DNA of 64,000 bases from Nocardia sp. CC227C (GCF_030767025.1 NZ_JASITE010000002.1:124001-188000), one strand, 5' to 3'; positions 17,129-25,721 are shown, counted from the first letter of the stretch. Program-made: numbers and translations. The notes: a model not told the origin generated them from the sequence alone.

Positions 17129-17496
17129 ACGATTCACAGGATTCGTGGTACGACGAGGATGCCGGGCCGGTGGTCCGGCTCTACGCGGTGACGCGTGGCC
17201 GATCCGGGACCCGTCGCACCGATGTGGACATGGTCACCCGAGTGGTGGCTTCCAGCCTCGGCAGGCTGCGCCGCCCCGAACCCGAATACGCTGCCATCGT
17301 GGAGATGACTCGGTCGCCACTCTCGGTGGCCGAGATCGCCGCCCGGCTGCACCTGCCGATCACCGCGACCAAGATCCTGGTCGGGGATCTCATCGGTGAC
17401 GGCGTCCTCGACTTCCGCGCTCCCGCCGTCGGCCCGGGTTCTTCCGATGACCTCACCGTGCTCCGTGCGGTCCTGAAAGGGATACAGGCACTGTAA
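17125..17496 (+). CDS. DUF742 protein (conservon CvnC type)
   Basis: A 123-residue protein of the DUF742 family (VVRLYAVTRGRSGT ... PEYAAIVEMTRSPLSVAEIAARLHLPITATKILVGDLIGDGVLDF), with a winged-helix-like core. In conservons this protein acts between the roadblock protein and the GTPase. Its ATG overlaps the stop of the sensor gene. The roadblock and GTPase genes normally found on either side are absent. Confidence 0.85.
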   Translation: MNDSQDSWYDEDAGPVVRLYAVTRGRSGTRRTDVDMVTRVVASSLGRLRRPEPEYAAIVEMTRSPLSVAEIAARLHLPITATKILVGDLIGDGVLDFRAPAVGPGSSDDLTVLRAVLKGIQAL

Positions 17497-17594
17497 TTCC
17501 TTCGACTCGAGGCGCTGCTACAACCGAGTGGTTCGAACCAAGCGCCAATACACACGCCCCATCTGACCCGCGGTGCGCCCCGAAGGGAGCCATC

Positions 17595-17952
17595 ATGGGC
17601 GACATCGACCCGCACAGCCGCCAACCCGGGACAATTCAGCGATTGGACAACATCGCGATCGTCATCGACGACCTCGCGGCGGCCACGGCATTCTTCGCCG
17701 CGCTCGGACTCGGAACTGACCGAATACCAGTCACCCCCAGCCCGAGACGCCGACCCGAACCCGCCGGCCAACACCCTCGGCATGCACCGCATCATGTTCG
17801 CCGTCGAGAACATCGACGCAACCCTCGCCCGCCTGCGCCCCCACGGTGCCGAACTCCTCGGCGACCTGGTGCAATACGAGAACAGCTACCGCCTCTGCTA
17901 CCTGCGCGGCCCCGCGGGCATCCTCATCGCGCTGGCAGAACAGATCGAATGA
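17595..17952 (+). pseudogene. Broken VOC/glyoxalase-family gene
   Basis: The first about 38 codons give a VOC start (IQRLDNIAIVIDDLAAATAFFAALGL). The C-terminal half continues in another reading frame from about 17735 to the stop at 17950 (NTLGMHRIMFAVENIDATL ... YRLCYLRGPAGILIALAEQ). The central part of the domain is missing. A deletion plus frameshift has therefore destroyed a single-domain VOC protein of about 140 residues. Confidence 0.75.
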
Positions 17953-17955
17953 GCG

Positions 17956-18328
17956 GTGGACCCGACGCACCAGCATATGGACCGCACGGTGCTGGTCGAT
18001 GGGTCCGACATGCTGATCCACGCGGTCGGTGCCCGACAGAAGCACACCGCGTGGAGAGCGATCGCCTTGCTCTCGGGTGTGCGAATCGGTATAGCCGAGA
18101 GTCCGCTGCGCGTGCGGATTCTCGGTCCGGCGCACACACCCATCGATATCCGCTCGGCCGGAACCCGGCAGGTCGTCGCGGCCATACGCCGGCACGGCGT
18201 CCGAAAGCTGGTGGTGCAGAGCGCTTTCGGTGTCGCCGAGACACGGCTGCGACTCGACCTGGTGAACAAGCTGTTCTTCCGCCTCGTCGCCCACGCCGTC
18301 GACGACGCCACACTCCTCGGCCGACCGG
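17956..18328 (+). pseudogene. Relic of an NAD(P)-binding (NmrA/SDR-like) gene
   Basis: An open frame from 17956 contains an internal piece of an NAD(P)H-binding protein (GTRQVVAAIRRHGVRKLVVQSAFGVAETRLRLDLVNKLFFRL, about 18148-18290). The glycine-rich N-terminus and the C-terminal half are missing. The frame then runs antisense into the MFS gene. It sits directly after the VOC relic, so this small interval is a zone of decay. Confidence 0.5.
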
Positions 18329-19924
18329 TCACGGTGTCAGGGCCTCGCGAGTCGCGCGATCTCGCGCCGGCGAGATGAAGGCCGTGGATACCAAGGCCAG
18401 CACCAGCAGTCCGGCGCAGACGTAGCTCGATACCTGCAACCCGGTCGTCATCGCCGCACCGGCGGCGTCGGCGACGACTCGAGTGTTCGGATCGGCCGCC
18501 AATGTTGGAATGGCCGATCCGGCACTGTCGGTCACCACCGCGCTGAGGGAACGGGCGTCTGGAACCGCGGCCGCGTCGAGGCGGTCACGCAGACTGGAGC
18601 CGAGTGTGGTGAAGTACAGCGTCGTCAGCACCGCAATTCCGAGCGCGGAACCGAATTCCCGTGCCGCGCTTTGGATTCCCGAACCCTGGCCGGCACTCTC
18701 GACGGGTACGTCGGCGAGTACGACATTGGTCACCTGCGCGGTGGCGAACCCGACACCTACACCGTAGACGAAGAGGGCGACCGCGATCCACCACCAGGCG
18801 CTGTCGGTGGCGGCGGTCGCCCCCAGGAGCACCAGACCCATGGCCTCCAGGATCAGCCCTACCCGAACCTGTCCCAGCGCGGATACCGACGCGGCCATGG
18901 AGAAGCTCGCACCGCTCGCGCAGAAGCTGCCCACCGCCAGGGCGCACAGGGCCAGACCCGCCTGCAGCGCACTGTAATCCAGCACGAACTGCAACCACAG
19001 CGGCAGCACCGCGATGATTCCGAACTCGCCGAGCCCCACGATCAGGGTGACGACATTGCCATTGCGAAAGGAGGGAATGGCGAACAGTCGCACATCCATC
19101 AGCGGTTCACCGCCGGTGCGACCGAGCCAGGCCTGTCGCCGCCAGAACGCGAACAGGATCACCGCGGCCACGAGGAACAGGACGAAGATCGGGGAAAGTC
19201 CACCGCTCCAGGTGAATCCACCGAGCTTCAGCGGTTCGGTGGTAAGCAACCACCCGTGGGTTCGCCCCTCGATCATCGCGTAGGCGAGTGCGGCGAGTCC
19301 GAGTGCCGAGAGGACCGCACCCAGCACGTCGACTCCGCCGGACATGCGCGGTGAGGCCGGGATGAAGAGCAGCACCCCGGCCAGGATCAACGCGACCAGC
19401 GGCAGATTGACACCGAAGGCCCAGCGCCAGGAGAAGTCCGCCAGCCAGCCGCCCAGCAGTGGGCCGACAGCCGCGGCCGCGCCGATGGTCGATCCCCAGA
19501 TGGCGAATGCCTGGGCGCGGGCCTTACCGGTGAAGGTCGCGTTGACCAGCGCCAATGAGGTCGGCAGAATCATCGCCCCGCCGACGCCCTGCAGGAATCG
19601 TGCCGCGATCAGCAGCCCGCCGTTGGGCGCCAGCGCCGCGAGCAGGCTGGTCGCGCCGAATACCAGGAGGCCGATGAGGAAGACCTTGCGCGCGCCGTGC
19701 AGATCGGACAGCCGACCGGCCAGCAGCAGCAGCGCCGCGAAAACAATGGCGTAGGACTCCTGAACCCATTGCGCCTGAGTGGAATCGATCGATAGGTCCT
19801 CGATGATCGGCGCGAGGATCACATTGACGATGGTGAGGTCGACGACGATCAGGGCCACGCCCAGCGATACCGCGACAATGCCGAGCCATTGCCGGGCGGG
19901 ATGGGCGACTGGTTCAGTATTCAA
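18329..19924 (-). CDS. MFS transporter of the DHA2 (14-helix, EmrB/QacA) type
   Basis: A 531-residue protein with 14 predicted helices. Motif C-like VALIVVDLTIVNVILAPI is in helix 1, QWVQESYAIVFAALLLLAGRLSDLHGARKVFLIG marks the start of motif A, and there is a long hydrophobic core. Proton-driven efflux of drugs or lipophilic compounds is expected. The start is TTG with GGAG about 8 bases upstream. It is divergent from a MarR gene with a palindrome between them, so MarR-type control is likely. Confidence 0.85.
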   Translation of the reverse strand: MNTEPVAHPARQWLGIVAVSLGVALIVVDLTIVNVILAPIIEDLSIDSTQAQWVQESYAIVFAALLLLAGRLSDLHGARKVFLIGLLVFGATSLLAALAPNGGLLIAARFLQGVGGAMILPTSLALVNATFTGKARAQAFAIWGSTIGAAAAVGPLLGGWLADFSWRWAFGVNLPLVALILAGVLLFIPASPRMSGGVDVLGAVLSALGLAALAYAMIEGRTHGWLLTTEPLKLGGFTWSGGLSPIFVLFLVAAVILFAFWRRQAWLGRTGGEPLMDVRLFAIPSFRNGNVVTLIVGLGEFGIIAVLPLWLQFVLDYSALQAGLALCALAVGSFCASGASFSMAASVSALGQVRVGLILEAMGLVLLGATAATDSAWWWIAVALFVYGVGVGFATAQVTNVVLADVPVESAGQGSGIQSAAREFGSALGIAVLTTLYFTTLGSSLRDRLDAAAVPDARSLSAVVTDSAGSAIPTLAADPNTRVVADAAGAAMTTGLQVSSYVCAGLLVLALVSTAFISPARDRATREALTP

Positions 19925-19942
19925 TGCATCTCCATCATAAAG

Positions 19943-19961
19943 TATCTTTGCGATGAAGATA
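19943..19961. promoter_or_regulatory. Candidate MarR operator
   Basis: TATCTT (19943-19948) and AAGATA (19956-19961) form a perfect inverted repeat with a 7-base spacer. It lies in the divergent intergenic region, 19 bases from the MFS start codon and 64 from the marR start. Size and position fit a MarR dimer site that represses the exporter. Confidence 0.55.
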
Positions 19962-20024
19962 GATTCGGCGCGGGTAGGTTGTCAACCGAGTCCCACGGTC
20001 GCGAGATGAGCAGGAGGCACCTGG

Positions 20025-20570
20025 ATGGCGGCGGCGAAGTCACCGGATGATGTTGCGGTGCAACGTGAACGGCTCGCGGAGGAGCTCCGGGCGTACGGAT
20101 CGAGTTTCACCGAACTCGGCCGGCGCTTCGCCGTGTCACTGGGCGTGCATTCCACCGATGCCTTCGCCCTGCTGGAGATCTCCGCCGCCGAAGCCCAGGG
20201 CACCCCGCTCTCCCCCGTCCTACTGAGCAAGCGCATCTCCCTGTCGTCGGGAGCGATGACCGCCCTGCTGAACCGCCTCGAGCGGGCCGGATACATCTCG
20301 CGCACCCGCGAACACACCGATCGCCGCATCGTCACCCTGCGCAGCAGCAACGACGTCAAAGAGATCGCGGACAGCTACTTCGAACCACTCAACACCCAGC
20401 AGGACGCCATCCTGTCCCAGTACCCGCCGCAGTTGCTCCGGCAGTTCGAGACGGTGCTCGCCGAACTGCGCGCCTCGATGGACGCGCACCTCACGCCGGA
20501 CCGACTCCGCTCCGACGGCGCGCCGAACAGAGCCGAAGCACAGGAAAGGCCCGGCGGAAACCGGGCCTGA
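20025..20570 (+). CDS. MarR-family transcriptional regulator
   Basis: A 181-residue winged-helix protein. The recognition region LLSKRISLSSGAMTALLNRLERAGYISRTREHTDRRIVTLRSS (about residues 66-108), with the DRR wing, is diagnostic of MarR. AGGAGG precedes the ATG. It most likely represses the divergent DHA2 exporter and releases it on ligand binding. Confidence 0.88.
   Translation: MAAAKSPDDVAVQRERLAEELRAYGSSFTELGRRFAVSLGVHSTDAFALLEISAAEAQGTPLSPVLLSKRISLSSGAMTALLNRLERAGYISRTREHTDRRIVTLRSSNDVKEIADSYFEPLNTQQDAILSQYPPQLLRQFETVLAELRASMDAHLTPDRLRSDGAPNRAEAQERPGGNRA
20547..20568 (+). terminator. Intrinsic-type hairpin at the end of the marR gene
   Basis: AGGCCCGG (20547-20554) and CCGGGCCT (20561-20568) form a perfect 8-bp stem with a CGGAAA loop overlapping the stop codon. 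No U-tract follows. Confidence 0.55.
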
Positions 20571-20582
20571 CCTGCGATCGAA

Positions 20583-21047
20583 GTGGAACTGCTGGGGGCC
20601 TATTCGAAACCTACGTACCAGCCGGAACGTTTACGAAAAACGGTTGAGATGATGCCATCATTGCAGGTCGACACAGCCGAAGGTAGTAGAACCCCTCCCC
20701 TACCGCAGATCCACAAGCTGTCGCAGCGACTACCCCCGGCCGTCGCCGAGGAGCTAGCGGCCGCGTATCGGGCGGGAGCGCACACGACGGAGCTTGCTCC
20801 ACGGTTCAGGCTGAGCCACGGCAGTGTGTTGCGATTGCTGGCCGAGCAGGGCGTGACGATGCGACGTCAGGGGTTGAGCGAAGGTGACGCACAGACGGCC
20901 ATGCGGATGTACGAAGCGGAGGGGTTGTCGCTGTCGGAGATTGGCACTCGGTTCGGCGTGTGGCCGCAGACGGTACGACGGGCGTTGATCAAGGCGGGGG
21001 TGAAGATGCGGCCGAAGGGCGGGAGCCGGTCACGGAAACACGGCTAG
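20583..21047 (+). CDS. Helix-turn-helix protein, resolvase-C-terminus-like
   Basis: A 154-residue protein. The C-terminal 100 residues contain two successive helix-turn-helix-like units (AAAYRAGAHTTELAPRFRLSHGSVLRLLAEQGV and MRMYEAEGLSLSEIGTRFGVWPQTVRRALIKAGV). These resemble the DNA-binding tail of Hin/resolvase proteins; no catalytic recombinase domain is present. The start could be the GTG at 20583 or a later ATG (20649). Because it stands at the point where base composition begins to change, it may be a leftover of the element that brought in the island. Confidence 0.6.
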   Translation: MELLGAYSKPTYQPERLRKTVEMMPSLQVDTAEGSRTPPLPQIHKLSQRLPPAVAEELAAAYRAGAHTTELAPRFRLSHGSVLRLLAEQGVTMRRQGLSEGDAQTAMRMYEAEGLSLSEIGTRFGVWPQTVRRALIKAGVKMRPKGGSRSRKHG

Positions 21048-21157
21048 TTAGCGGGCCAATCCTTGACCAGCTTATACCTGCCGCATCTGACTTTCATATC
21101 TTATGGGCCCATAATGGGCATTATATCCATTAACGCCCGAATCTATGCTTGAAATAG

Positions 21158-21520
21158 ATGATGAAAGAATCAGTCGATAAGCAGTTTACAAATCTGTTCG
21201 CCTATACTGATAGGCTTTCCCACACCGAAAACCCTCCACGGATCGAACAGCTGGGCTTTCTAAAATTCGCGATTGAGTGCATCGTGGTTAGTGTTTCCAG
21301 TGGCAAGCTCGAAATTATCGAGGGTGCAAGAGCACTAGCCCCGCTCTGGGAATCACCACTCTCGCAGCACCATGCAGAGCTAACAGCCATCGCGGCCTAC
21401 GCACGCAGCATTTCTACTGGTGGGTGCGATCTGGCTGAAATGCAGTATGAATGGCAGGAACTCGTCAGCTCGTTCGAGCACTTTACATCTTGGCAAGAAG
21501 CTGAGCAATTACGGCGTTGA
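21158..21520 (+). CDS. Hypothetical protein, island gene
   Basis: A 120-residue soluble, acidic, probably all-helical protein (IEQLGFLKFAIECIVVSVSSGKLEIIEGARALAPLW) in AT-richer DNA. No domain is recognised. Its 3' end overlaps the convergent gene by 38 bases. It could be an immunity or antitoxin protein facing a partner gene, but that is only a guess from the arrangement. Confidence 0.5.
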   Translation: MMKESVDKQFTNLFAYTDRLSHTENPPRIEQLGFLKFAIECIVVSVSSGKLEIIEGARALAPLWESPLSQHHAELTAIAAYARSISTGGCDLAEMQYEWQELVSSFEHFTSWQEAEQLRR

Positions 21521-21932
21521 CCTCGCTTCCGCTCGGTGCACCTTTCAAAATCGTCAAGTTTGATTTACCCCCATCCGCTTGCGTAATTAGCATTCGCATC
21601 TCGCCCCTCCGTCCGTCATGAATTACATGGACATGGGGTCGCTCAGAGGTCAGACCACCGTCGCGACCAATGAAAATCTCTATCGTATTATTGCCCTCGA
21701 TATACCGCGCGTACCACCCATGCTCACGCGTTGGCGCTGGAGACCGGCGTGCCTGTTCTGCCCGATCTGCGACAGCACGTTGGCGCGCGCACTCGGCCTT
21801 GCCGGCGTTAATACGTTCCATACGGTCCCGCACAGTCCCGACTCCCAGGTTCGCCCGCGGCCGTCCTAGCACCTCGCACCCAAGCTCATAGAAGAATAGT
21901 TGATCTCGCTCCTTCTCGATGTCTATTTTCAA
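21483..21932 (-). CDS. Hypothetical protein, island gene
   Basis: A 149-residue protein. The N-terminal half is charged and helical (possible coiled coil, residues 1-65). The C-terminal half is beta-rich (GWYARYIEGNNTIEIFIGRDGGLTSERPHVHVIHDG). The two His residues in PHVHVIH are notable but prove nothing. I do not recognise the family. It is convergent with and overlaps the 21,158 gene. Confidence 0.55.
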   Translation of the reverse strand: MKIDIEKERDQLFFYELGCEVLGRPRANLGVGTVRDRMERINAGKAECARQRAVADRAEQARRSPAPTREHGWYARYIEGNNTIEIFIGRDGGLTSERPHVHVIHDGRRGEMRMLITQADGGKSNLTILKGAPSGSEVNAVIAQLLAKM

Positions 21933-22255
21933 TCAGTAGCTAAAAGCCTTTTATCACCTTCTTTATCGGCGCGAATCCCCACAAGGTTCGTTGCTAAGGA
22001 AGCGCGGAGAACTCGACGGCAAGTAGCTAGTCAGGACTAATTCGCGGCATGCAGCCACCAAGTTCTTAGGGTAGGACGATCAGACTGGGTGGTTGGCAAG
22101 AAATCTGTGGCCAGCCAACGAGGACGCGTTCGCCCCGGCAGAAATGGCGGCGAAGGCGTGTGATCCCGGATTCGCCACAAGCCGGGAGGTCACCTGCGCA
22201 AAGATGAACCGTGGGATTCAGAGGCCTCCCGTCGACAGTGTAGAAGGCGTCTCGC
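21933..22255. other. Intergenic stretch
   Basis: No supported gene or repeat is seen. The first third is AT-rich and should contain the promoter of the minus-strand gene ending at 21,483. Confidence 0.4.
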
Positions 22256-22987
22256 TCATGCCCACCTGGCGGATATCCGCTGAAACGTCCGCCACTGTCT
22301 TGGAAACCGAATCTTCAGTTCCTTGAATTGTTTTTCATCAGCACCCTCGTGTGCAGCGAACCAGGAGGATAGCCCGAAGTCATCCTCTTTCGCTTCCCTG
22401 ACCACTTTAATCATCGCGAACGTAGGTGAGGTGCCACTAAGAACGGCATCGACTGCATCGTAGTATCGGCGTAATACGCGCCTGCGGCCTTCAGTAACGG
22501 CCTCATAGTTGATGCATTCCAGAACCTCTAACGTTTTTTCTCCGAAAATATCGAATCCCGGCCCCACATACCTCGGACTGATCATGCCGTTAGCTGAGTC
22601 CAAAATGAAGTGGTTCCATGGATCCACTCTCTCCGGGTTAAGCAGGAGAGCCTCACCGAAGGCGCTCACCGGAAATCTCGCGTTCTTACGTCGATTGCAC
22701 TCAGGACAAACCCAAAGAAGGTTACCCCAACTAAAGGCTAGCTTGTAATTGTTGGCGATAGGAACAAAGTGATCTACGTCGGCAGATCTTGAGTCGCAGC
22801 AATAGACACACCTCTGCCTAACTCCGGCAGCAATTCTCAGCGCATCGACGACTCCTCCACTCTTATGCGATCGCCGAAATCTCTTCCACTCGCTATCCGC
22901 TTCGGACCGTGTCGATACAAGCCGAGATCTACGAAACAGCTCTACTCGATCCACCAGGCTGAGCTGGCCTTTATGAATTCTCCGCAC
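22256..22987 (-). CDS. ptuB: HNH endonuclease, PtuB-like (Septu defence)
   Basis: A 243-residue protein with an HNH nuclease core. The first zinc knuckle is CVYC (about residues 60-63), the catalytic segment ADVDHFVPI (about 70-78) and the second knuckle WVCPECNRRK (about 92-101). It starts with GTG 7 bases after the ATPase gene, so the two form one operon in the order ATPase then HNH. This matches the Septu anti-phage system, in which PtuA senses and PtuB cuts nucleic acid. Some retrons use the same pair, but no reverse transcriptase or msr/msd-like RNA was seen next to it. Confidence 0.75.
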   Translation of the reverse strand: MRRIHKGQLSLVDRVELFRRSRLVSTRSEADSEWKRFRRSHKSGGVVDALRIAAGVRQRCVYCCDSRSADVDHFVPIANNYKLAFSWGNLLWVCPECNRRKNARFPVSAFGEALLLNPERVDPWNHFILDSANGMISPRYVGPGFDIFGEKTLEVLECINYEAVTEGRRRVLRRYYDAVDAVLSGTSPTFAMIKVVREAKEDDFGLSSWFAAHEGADEKQFKELKIRFPRQWRTFQRISARWA

Positions 22988-22994
22988 CTTCGGC

Positions 22995-24269
22995 TCAATT
23001 CACGAAGAGCTTAAGCTGCTCAAGCTCTCGTTCTTCGGATTCACTGATCTTACCCGCAATTTGTTTGGCGCGGAGGCGTGCATGCGCCTTATTGGCTTGG
23101 ACAGCTCTGGGAGAACGCGAGTATGGCAATCCGAAAGCGGGGGATATTAGGATCTGGTCAGGCTTTCCTGCAATTACGGAATTGAAATCTTGCTCCGTTA
23201 GCCTAAACGCCCGCGCTCCAGTACCTGGCTGCGGGAGATGGAATATCCGCCCTCTATCAGCCGCTTGGCAAATCAGCGGACTGTGGGTTGTGACGATAAA
23301 CTGTATCAAGGGAAAGTGCCGCTTAAGCCAAAAGCCGATTTCTCGTTGCCATGCGGGGTGGAGATGCGAGTCAATTTCATCAATCACGACTACGCCAGGC
23401 CGATTTACATAGAAGTGACCTTCGTCGTCGCGTGCAACAAGCTCTACGGCACCGTATACATCGACCATATGACGAAATATATCGATCAGCATTGCTAATG
23501 CAGATCGATACCCTTCGCTCATATCAGAGAGCGGCATGGTGCGTCCAGCGGAATCTTTTAACCAAAGACCTTCCGAGTTTACCCCGTTCACCGACACACC
23601 CTGCCGAAGAAAGTCATCATTCAGAATGTTGAGCAAGCTTTCCAGGGCAATTTTCTCAGATTCTTGCTCTTCCAATTTCTTATAATTCAGTTGCTTAACC
23701 CACTGTTCACATTCTCCCAGTGTCGCATCCTCCTTGAACAGCGTAGCGACTCTAGGAACACGCCCGGGAATAACCATGAGTCTTTGCGCATCAGGGGAGC
23801 TACCGTATAGTCTTCGAAAGGGACCATAGCCGAGAAGAAACCAGCCTGGTGTTCCAACTGACCAGGGTCCATTGAATGCACCCTTTTTCTTGTTTCTGTT
23901 GATGTCGGCCGATGAAACCGACCACGACCCTCCTTCGCGTGCAAATTCGATCTCAGCCCAGAACGTGCTCTTCACACGAAATCCACCCTTAGCTGTTCGA
24001 TCAAATTCATGATCCGGCTTGACCTCAACGGAGATCGATCCTGAATCCTGTCCGTCACTTACCCAACCGCGAAGGTCAGTCAGCAAGACTCTGGAGTCGT
24101 CGGGACCAAGGACTGCCATGCATATGGACTTTATCAGAGCAGTCTTGCCCGAACCGTTGTCACCCGTGATTACTGCCCAGCCGGAATGCCCCCCATCAGT
24201 TCCGGAAAAGTCTAACTCGATTTCATCGAAGCCCTTAATATTCTTCAGGGAAACGCGCTCGATATACAT
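22995..24269 (-). CDS. ptuA: AAA ATPase, PtuA-like (Septu defence)
   Basis: A 424-residue ABC/SMC-class ATPase of the OLD/RecF type. Its parts are IERVSLKNIKGFDEIELDF at the N-terminus, Walker A GDNGSGKT (about 36-43), a signature-like LSDMSEGYRSALAML (about 244-258), Walker B VVVIDEIDSHLHP (about 290-303) and the switch VTTHSP. AAAGGGGG lies upstream of the ATG. It precedes the HNH gene. Its DNA is lower in GC than the chromosome, consistent with transfer. Confidence 0.78.
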   Translation of the reverse strand: MYIERVSLKNIKGFDEIELDFSGTDGGHSGWAVITGDNGSGKTALIKSICMAVLGPDDSRVLLTDLRGWVSDGQDSGSISVEVKPDHEFDRTAKGGFRVKSTFWAEIEFAREGGSWSVSSADINRNKKKGAFNGPWSVGTPGWFLLGYGPFRRLYGSSPDAQRLMVIPGRVPRVATLFKEDATLGECEQWVKQLNYKKLEEQESEKIALESLLNILNDDFLRQGVSVNGVNSEGLWLKDSAGRTMPLSDMSEGYRSALAMLIDIFRHMVDVYGAVELVARDDEGHFYVNRPGVVVIDEIDSHLHPAWQREIGFWLKRHFPLIQFIVTTHSPLICQAADRGRIFHLPQPGTGARAFRLTEQDFNSVIAGKPDQILISPAFGLPYSRSPRAVQANKAHARLRAKQIAGKISESEERELEQLKLFVN

Positions 24270-24534
24270 CGTAGTAGTGGTCCCCCTTTGAGGCGACGGC
24301 TCTGTCTCGGATGTCTAGGCAATGCATGATAGCGGGAATCGTACCGCGTGCGTGTTCCGCGAGCGCTTGGATCAGCCCTTGCAGCACGGTGTGTTGGCAG
24401 AGGAGCAGTTGACATGTAGTCAAACCAAGGCTCTCGATCAACCAAGGGACATGCTTGACCGCTGAGCGAATCTCCCTGCTCCAGATGATGAGGCACCGGA
24501 CAGCTCCGGTGTTCGGTCGATGAGGTTGCAGCAA
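24235..24534 (-). CDS. Possible small gene upstream of and overlapping ptuA
   Basis: A 99-codon frame whose last 35 bases overlap the beginning of ptuA, which would couple the two. The C-terminal 70 residues (AVKHVPWLIESLGLTTCQLL ... AEHARGTIPAIMHCLDIRDRA) have a composition like real protein. The start is uncertain and no domain is recognised. It may be a relic rather than a third component of the defence operon. Confidence 0.35.
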   Translation of the reverse strand: MLQPHRPNTGAVRCLIIWSREIRSAVKHVPWLIESLGLTTCQLLLCQHTVLQGLIQALAEHARGTIPAIMHCLDIRDRAVASKGDHYYDVYRARFPEEY

Positions 24535-24588
24535 CAGTTGGAAAGAAGCTGTCGCGGAACTGGGACCGCCAGATCCAGCACCGGACGG

Positions 24589-24810
24589 CTAGCGCACGCG
24601 CCCGCCTTCTGCGCCTCGGTGAGGAAGCCGCTCGCCCACCTGCTCCGTGTGGTGGTCCAGGTCGGCAAATGACATAGCCAGCAGCAGCGACGTCGAGGTT
24701 CCCGGGTTGGTGACCAGGGCTGGGACCTCGATATAGGCCAGCGCCCCACATACGGGGCACTTCGCAGCCGGCACCGAGACCGAGACCGACTGTGCCGCAG
24801 AGGGAAACAA
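24589..24810 (-). CDS. Small protein with one CxxC motif
   Basis: A 73-residue frame with a zinc-finger-like CPVCGALAYIEVPALV near the N-terminus and MSFADLDHHTEQVGERL toward the end. Only one CxxC pair is present, so metal binding would need a second partner or dimerisation. Other frames here are open but look unlike protein. Function unknown. Confidence 0.45.
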   Translation of the reverse strand: MFPSAAQSVSVSVPAAKCPVCGALAYIEVPALVTNPGTSTSLLLAMSFADLDHHTEQVGERLPHRGAEGGRVR

Positions 24811-24939
24811 CGCGGACCACCTGGCATCCCGACGAGGTCACCGTACGTACCGCCCGCCGCGCCGTAATACCAGCCCACAACTGCTCGCTACCCCGCGCGG
24901 CCCGGGCAGCCGCCCCGGGGCCGACGGCGATGCGGTTCG

Positions 24940-25387
24940 TTGATCATCATCCTGGCGATCATCGCCGGGCTGGTCCTGCTCGTCCTGCTGATGTCGCCTG
25001 GGCAACGCGAGTCAGACCAACCGCCACCACCACCTGAGACTGTGCAATTTCGATCGCCGAGTTCGAACTTGTCGTGCGTCGCGACACTTGGAACGCCCGC
25101 GTCAATCCGCTGCGACGCCAACAACATTCAATACCAGCCGCCACCGCCGGGATGTAACCCAACGACTCTTGGGCGGTCGATTCTGCTGACCGAAGGCCCA
25201 GGAGGCGGTCTTCATCTGCCCGCCCGACTCGATCGCCAATCTGACGAGCGCTGCGTTCGAGTACGGAACTACGAAGTCGGTTGGCCCGTTCACCCGCGAG
25301 AGCGACATCTACCTCGGCATCACCTGCCGCGACACTATGACGGGACGAGGATTCCGGATTGAGCGGGATTCGTATGAGTTGTTCTGA
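24940..25387 (+). pseudogene. Frameshifted secreted/membrane-anchored protein gene
   Basis: An N-terminal transmembrane or signal segment (LAIIAGLVLLVLLM) and a Cys-containing domain (FRSPSSNLSCVATL ... SIRCDANNIQYQ) run in one frame to about 25,197. The natural continuation, EAVFICPPDSIANLTSAAF to SYELF, is in another frame and ends at 25,387. Removing one base from the CCC at 25,197-25,199 would restore one reading frame of about 148 codons. Either the gene is inactive or the assembly has a one-base error. The Cys pattern is typical of small exported actinomycete proteins. Confidence 0.65.
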
Positions 25388-25721
25388 TCGTATTATCCAC
25401 TATGGCAGAACCAGAAACTCCCGGCTGGTTACAAGCAACCAGAGGTATCACCCCCACTCGTGCGGCCACTCGATGAGTTCGGCACGTTGCCGTATGCATC
25501 GAGAGGACGATGGAGTATGTGCGATGCTAGATCTCAGAGCATTCTGACAGCTTCAGTCGCTGACCATCCAGACGACAAATAGAGGTCAGCTGATGAGTTT
25601 TGCTGCTGTCTCACCGACGACCGCCTGTCAGCCGCTATGATTAAAGACCGGCATGCCAGGCGGGCGGGTTTAAGTCTACTCGTTCAGCAGTGGAAACAGA
25701 ATAGCTTCGAGCGTGCTCGCA
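25388..25721. other. Gap with short peptide-like fragments
   Basis: A short frame from the ATG near 25,402 (MAEPETPGWLQATRGI) ends after 24 codons. In another frame, DEFGTLPYASRGRW continues beyond it, suggesting a second frameshifted small gene. The remaining 150 bases contain nothing I can name. Confidence 0.3.

Noticed and set aside
22093..22326. Plus-strand frame of 77 codons overlapping the end of ptuB
   Set aside because: There is no motif and no good start signal, and a strongly supported gene lies on the opposite strand.
22256..24269. Retron with PtuA/PtuB effectors
   Set aside because: No reverse transcriptase gene is visible next to the pair, so plain Septu is the simpler reading.
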